Both the position numbers and the translations under genes were made by a program. The notes beneath the pieces are model-generated. The model searched no databases. It was given only the letters and a program-made list of their open reading frames with translations, and had not been told where the DNA came from. From Bacteroidota bacterium (lineage in GTDB: Bacteria; Bacteroidota; Ignavibacteria; Kryptoniales; JAKASW01), in contig JAKAGT010000025.1 in assembly GCA_021825585.1 (NCBI GenBank), positions 1-64,000 on the forward strand: DNA of 64,000 nucleotides, read 5' to 3'. Below, piece by piece: positions 60,488 through 64,000 of the stretch (its first letter is position 1; every line of letters starts with the position of its first letter).

Positions 60488-63400
60488 ATGATAACTGCTG
60501 TACGCTTAATGGCATTAGCAGGGTATATCGTCGTCTGGACTGCTGCCGCACAGAGCTTCGTGACATCAGGCAAAGGCAAGCCTTCCCTCAGAACATCGGG
60601 CCCTTCATACATAAGCCTCAGGAACATACAGTCTTCCAGCAAATCAACGGCCATGGGTAGTAAGGACCGGCCTTTGGAAAACCAAAGCGCATCAAACAAG
60701 AGCCATAAGAAACACCGGCTGTCGGCAACTTCTGGAGCCGGAGTTCTTGATTCGACATTCGGCGTAAATGGAACCGCAATGGCGTTCATCAGTGGCGGTG
60801 TCACTCCGGGAGTTTGGTTCGAGCATTCGGCAGCGATTCAACCCGATGGGAAAATCGTCATTGCTGGCGACGCCAGCTTGAACACGGTAGGGGGAGATGC
60901 TTTTGCGGTCGCCCGTTTTGATACGAATGGAGAATTGGACAAGACTTTCGGTTACAATGGCGGCGCGACGAGTGGTGGCGGCAGCGGAGTGGTGGATGAT
61001 GGAAATTCGGTCGCGATACAGGCTGACGGTAAGATCATCGTCGCCGGGAGTTCCTGGTATAACAACGGAGTCAAAAGCGGTTATGAGTTTGCACTCGTTC
61101 GCTTCAATTCAAATGGCACAGTCGACAACACCTTTGGAACTGGCGGGACCGTGAAAACGCCCATAAATGGGGGTGACAGTACCGGTGATTATGGCAATTC
61201 AGTCGTCATCCAACAGGACGGGAAGATATTAGTGGCGGGGATTTCGGGGGGCAGTAAGGGCGACGCTTTTGCCATAGCTCGCTTCAATACCGATGGAACA
61301 CTTGACAATGCTTTCGGGAATAATGGCTCTACGATTGCGTCCGTCAGAGGAGGCATCGGTGACGACAGGTCTTATGCCATTACTCTGCAGCCAGATGGTA
61401 AGATTCTATTGGCGGGTTATTCCACCGATTCAACTACCAGAGTCGAGTTTGGTCTCGTTCGACTGAATCCAGATGGTGGTCTGGACAATTCGTTTGGCAA
61501 TAATGGTTCAGTGAGGACCTTCATTACAGGGGGTTCGAATTTCAGCGATGAAGCAAAATCAGTCGCCGTTCAGAGCGATGGCAAGATCGTCCTCGGAGGT
61601 TACTCTGAAGATGTCAATGGACATTATGCGTTCGCAATTGCAAGGTTCGACTCCACTGGTGTGCTCGATAATTCCTTCGGTTCTTCCGGAACTGTAAGGG
61701 CATATATTTCCGGAGGAGATAGCACCGACTATGGGTACTCGATTGCCCTCCAACCGGATGGGAAGATTGTGACGGCAGGTTATTCGGGACCGCTTGCGAA
61801 CGGTGACGGAGCAAGTGTAATGCGCTTCAACTCCGACGGAAGCATAGACGAATCATTTGGAAAAGGTGGATCTTCGATCATTGACGCACCAGTACCCTTT
61901 GTCGGTGCTGGTGACGATAGTTACGATCATTTCCTTGCGTTACAGGATAATGGAAAAATCCTGGTTGCGCCATATTGTGGAGAGGGTGTATTCCTTCTGG
62001 CACGATTGAATTCGCAGGGGATTCCTGACTCAGCCACATTCGGCACAAACGGAATGGCGTTGACGTATACAGATCTAGCTATCAATCCTGGCGAAGGTGA
62101 CTGCTCCGCGATCCAGTCTGACGGGAAGGTAGTTGTAGGAGGATACTCGTGGTTCGGCGAAACTGCTGCCAGTGGGCTGGGTGACGCTTTTACGCTGGCA
62201 AGGTTCGACTCAGACGGGGAATTAGACACAACCTTTGACCATAACGGTTCAGCAGTTGCATTAATCGGCGGTTATTCGATTTTCGGTTCTTTTCGGGATG
62301 ACGAGGGCAAATCTGTCGTGATTCAGCCTGACGGAAAGATAGTCCTTGCCGGTTACTCGGATTGCGGCGCAAATCATTATTCCTTTGCGGTGGCGAGATT
62401 CAACCCGGATGGTACTCTTGACAATACGTTCGGGGAGAATGGTACTGTGAGACCGTACGTCGCCGGTGGCGACACCGATGACTATGGTAACTCCGTGGCT
62501 CTTCAGCCTGACGGAAAGATTGTTGTCGCAGGCTATTCCAAGGATGCCTCGTCAAACAGCGCGTTTGCCGTCGTTCGGCTGAATACGGATGGAAGTCTGG
62601 ACCACACATTCGGGGCCAACGGTTCTGTCAGAGCTTTTGTGGCAGGAGGGAACGGCAGTGATGATGAAGGCTACTCCGTTGCTATTCAGAAAGATGGGAA
62701 GATCGTGGTCGCAGGCTATTCGTCCGGTGGTTACCTAGATCACGCGTTCGCCCTCATCCGTCTGAACCCGAACGGAGCTCCTGACAATACCTTTGGAACG
62801 GGTGGCTCCGTAAGAGTGCACCTGGAAGGCAGCGACAGCTATGACGAGGGGCACTCGGTGATTATCCGCCAGGATGGAAAGATTCTAGTGACGGGTTACT
62901 CGAATTCGATTGCATTTGAAGGCCTAGCCGTCGTGAGGTTCAGCTCAAACGGATCAGTTGATACTGCATTCGGTAATAATGGTGTGGCGCACACCACCGC
63001 CATAGGTGGAACCGGGACTACCTGTTCCGTCATTCAATTGGATGGAAAAATTGACTGCGTGAACTATGGCTCAGCTATCCCGTTTGCGGTCGCCCGTTTC
63101 GACACACTCGGCGGAATGGACAGCTCGTTCGGCACTAATGGAGTCGCAAGTGCCAGTATAAATGGCGGGGAGGGCAAGGACTTTGCATCCTCTGTAGCCA
63201 TTCAATCCGATGGTAAGATTGTTGTTGCAGGTACTTCAGATATGCCCGATTCTACCAATAAATATGCGTTCTCAGTCGCACGGTTTCTTCCTGGCACACC
63301 ACTGGAAGTGGTGCCTTCACCTCCGATGCTCCTCTCTCCGCTGGTTACGGTCAGTGTTCCGCGAAGGGCGACGCTCATTTGGAAGCAGTCGACTAATGCT

Positions 63401-63892
63401 ATTTCATATCGACTTCAGATCGCATCGGACAGTCTCTTTGCGACGATCGTTCTCGATACCGTCACAGCCGACACCTCCGTAAAACTTGTCAACCCACTTG
63501 AGCCGGTTGAAAACTATTACTGGAGAGTAAACGCAACAGACTCGGGAGGCACGGGGCTTTATTCAAATGAGGGGCGCTTTACAACCGGTACGGGCCTTGA
63601 CGCAGTGAAAGGTGGCGCCGGAATTCCCAAGGCATTTAAACTCTACCAGAATTATCCAAACCCGTTCAATCCGTCGACATTCATCAGTTACGATCTGCCG
63701 AAGGCGGTTCATGTCACGCTTCAGATCTTCGATATCCTGGGGAGACACGTGGTTACTCTGGTTGATGGAAACATGGCCGCGGGTTCATATCGGGCAACAT
63801 TCGATGGCTCTCGTTTTGCCAGCGGTGTGTACTTTTATCGGATCCATGCAGGTGACTTCACTGCTGCGAAAAAACTTATGCTCCTTAAATAG
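60488..63892 (+). CDS. Delta-60 repeat surface protein with type IX sorting domain
   Basis: A 1134-residue protein. A signal peptide ('MITAVRLMALAGYIVVWTAA') is followed by 14 copies of the delta-60 repeat, each with a core like 'AIQPDGKIVIAG' and 'ARFNTDGTLDNAFGNNG' (~60-940). A fibronectin-III-like domain (~950-1040) and a C-terminal sorting domain ('LYQNYPNPFNPSTFISYDLP', 'GVYFYRI', 'KKLMLLK') complete it. The repeats likely form a long beta structure at the cell surface. Function unknown. The start follows 'acagaggagacctttata'. Confidence 0.92.
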   Translation: MITAVRLMALAGYIVVWTAAAQSFVTSGKGKPSLRTSGPSYISLRNIQSSSKSTAMGSKDRPLENQSASNKSHKKHRLSATSGAGVLDSTFGVNGTAMAFISGGVTPGVWFEHSAAIQPDGKIVIAGDASLNTVGGDAFAVARFDTNGELDKTFGYNGGATSGGGSGVVDDGNSVAIQADGKIIVAGSSWYNNGVKSGYEFALVRFNSNGTVDNTFGTGGTVKTPINGGDSTGDYGNSVVIQQDGKILVAGISGGSKGDAFAIARFNTDGTLDNAFGNNGSTIASVRGGIGDDRSYAITLQPDGKILLAGYSTDSTTRVEFGLVRLNPDGGLDNSFGNNGSVRTFITGGSNFSDEAKSVAVQSDGKIVLGGYSEDVNGHYAFAIARFDSTGVLDNSFGSSGTVRAYISGGDSTDYGYSIALQPDGKIVTAGYSGPLANGDGASVMRFNSDGSIDESFGKGGSSIIDAPVPFVGAGDDSYDHFLALQDNGKILVAPYCGEGVFLLARLNSQGIPDSATFGTNGMALTYTDLAINPGEGDCSAIQSDGKVVVGGYSWFGETAASGLGDAFTLARFDSDGELDTTFDHNGSAVALIGGYSIFGSFRDDEGKSVVIQPDGKIVLAGYSDCGANHYSFAVARFNPDGTLDNTFGENGTVRPYVAGGDTDDYGNSVALQPDGKIVVAGYSKDASSNSAFAVVRLNTDGSLDHTFGANGSVRAFVAGGNGSDDEGYSVAIQKDGKIVVAGYSSGGYLDHAFALIRLNPNGAPDNTFGTGGSVRVHLEGSDSYDEGHSVIIRQDGKILVTGYSNSIAFEGLAVVRFSSNGSVDTAFGNNGVAHTTAIGGTGTTCSVIQLDGKIDCVNYGSAIPFAVARFDTLGGMDSSFGTNGVASASINGGEGKDFASSVAIQSDGKIVVAGTSDMPDSTNKYAFSVARFLPGTPLEVVPSPPMLLSPLVTVSVPRRATLIWKQSTNAISYRLQIASDSLFATIVLDTVTADTSVKLVNPLEPVENYYWRVNATDSGGTGLYSNEGRFTTGTGLDAVKGGAGIPKAFKLYQNYPNPFNPSTFISYDLPKAVHVTLQIFDILGRHVVTLVDGNMAAGSYRATFDGSRFASGVYFYRIHAGDFTAAKKLMLLK

Positions 63893-63917
63893 TATCAATT
63901 AACGAGCAGGTGCACAC

Positions 63918-64000
63918 ATGAGCAAATTGGCGCTGGAATTGGTGCTTCTATCCATCTGTTTAACGACCATTTCCTGTTCCTCCAACGGCTCGAACCCGGT
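63918..64000 (+). CDS. Lipoprotein, N-terminal fragment
   Basis: The first 27 complete codons of a gene cut by the window end: MSKLALELVLLSICLTTISC followed by 'SSNGSNP'. The hydrophobic leader and Cys after 'TTIS' mark a lipoprotein signal. It begins 25 bp after the repeat-protein gene, so it may be co-transcribed. Confidence 0.7.
   Translation, partial: MSKLALELVLLSICLTTISCSSNGSNP

Noticed and set aside
20115-64000. Second copy of the 54-bp tRNA-Leu core as the right end of the island
   Set aside because: Reading the plus strand in the intergenic regions did not show one; it may lie outside the window or be diverged.
1-64000. CRISPR array
   Set aside because: The only regular short repeats are the TGATAG iterons, which lack spacers of CRISPR length.

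Overview
The window looks like a chromosomal segment, or a large integrated element, of a Gram-negative bacterium of the Bacteroidota/Ignavibacteriota group. Two secreted proteins (18865-19743 and 60488-63892) end in Por-type (type IX secretion) sorting domains of the 'NYPNPFNP...' kind, which is typical of Ignavibacteria and relatives. Outer-membrane proteins, a CATCH multihaem-type leader protein and 7TMR-DISM sensor kinases fit the same group. Most genes carry strong AGGAGG-like ribosome binding sites. No rRNA gene, complete tRNA or CRISPR array was seen.

Region 1 (1-19791) is a heavy-metal, probably copper, handling cluster almost entirely on the plus strand. It holds an FtsX/MacB-type ABC exporter, an ECF sigma factor with a C-x-C linker motif and a cysteine-rich tail like the metal-dependent CorE group, and five YHS/TRASH metal-binding modules. 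It also holds two cupredoxin-like membrane-anchored proteins, a P-II-like protein, a site-2 protease homologue, a large fused spermidine-synthase-like membrane protein and three enzymes with isoprenoid/lipid flavour. DUF302 and CopA-type P1B ATPase genes, a Met-rich secreted protein, outer-membrane proteins and a GDCCVxC protein complete it. The likely logic is metal sensing by the sigma factor, buffering by small Cys/His/Met-rich proteins and export by CopA and the ABC pump.

Region 2 (20061 to about 51 kb) is an accessory island. It starts with a 3' fragment of tRNA-Leu(CAG) that overlaps the 3' end of a tyrosine integrase gene, followed by an excisionase-like gene, a minus-strand cassette with three YbjN-like proteins and an HTH protein, and a divergent promoter region. 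A DUF5659 protein and a primase-polymerase/VapE-type helicase come next, and then a dense array of TGATAG repeats that looks like a replication origin. After that is an unusual set of probable conflict genes: EcsC; a C39-like peptidase with DnaJ-type zinc repeats; a zinc-binding protein fused to a GH16 glucanase; a TPR protein; a PD-(D/E)XK nuclease; a TIR protein with a zinc ribbon; a SET-domain fragment. A minus-strand module of phage/plasmid genes follows (Gam, ATP-dependent ligase with a WGR protein, DUF932, RadC, C39-like), then a DUF262-like/HNH protein divergent from a type II restriction-modification pair, and a secreted nuclease.

Region 3 (about 51-64 kb) looks more like core genome: DUF72, PAP2 phosphatase, a 1-kb gene-free stretch, a secreted alpha/beta hydrolase, two tandem paralogous 7TMR-DISM histidine kinases, their probable NarL-type response regulator, a long delta-60-repeat surface protein and the start of a lipoprotein gene.

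Points most worth a second look: the CorE-like metal operon with its lipid-type enzymes; genes whose ribosome binding sites point to ATA, ATC and ACG as start codons; the A9 tract that would fuse the WGR protein to the ligase by a frameshift; the TGATAG origin; the GH16 fusion; and the att-site geometry, which suggests either tandem elements or a circular form.
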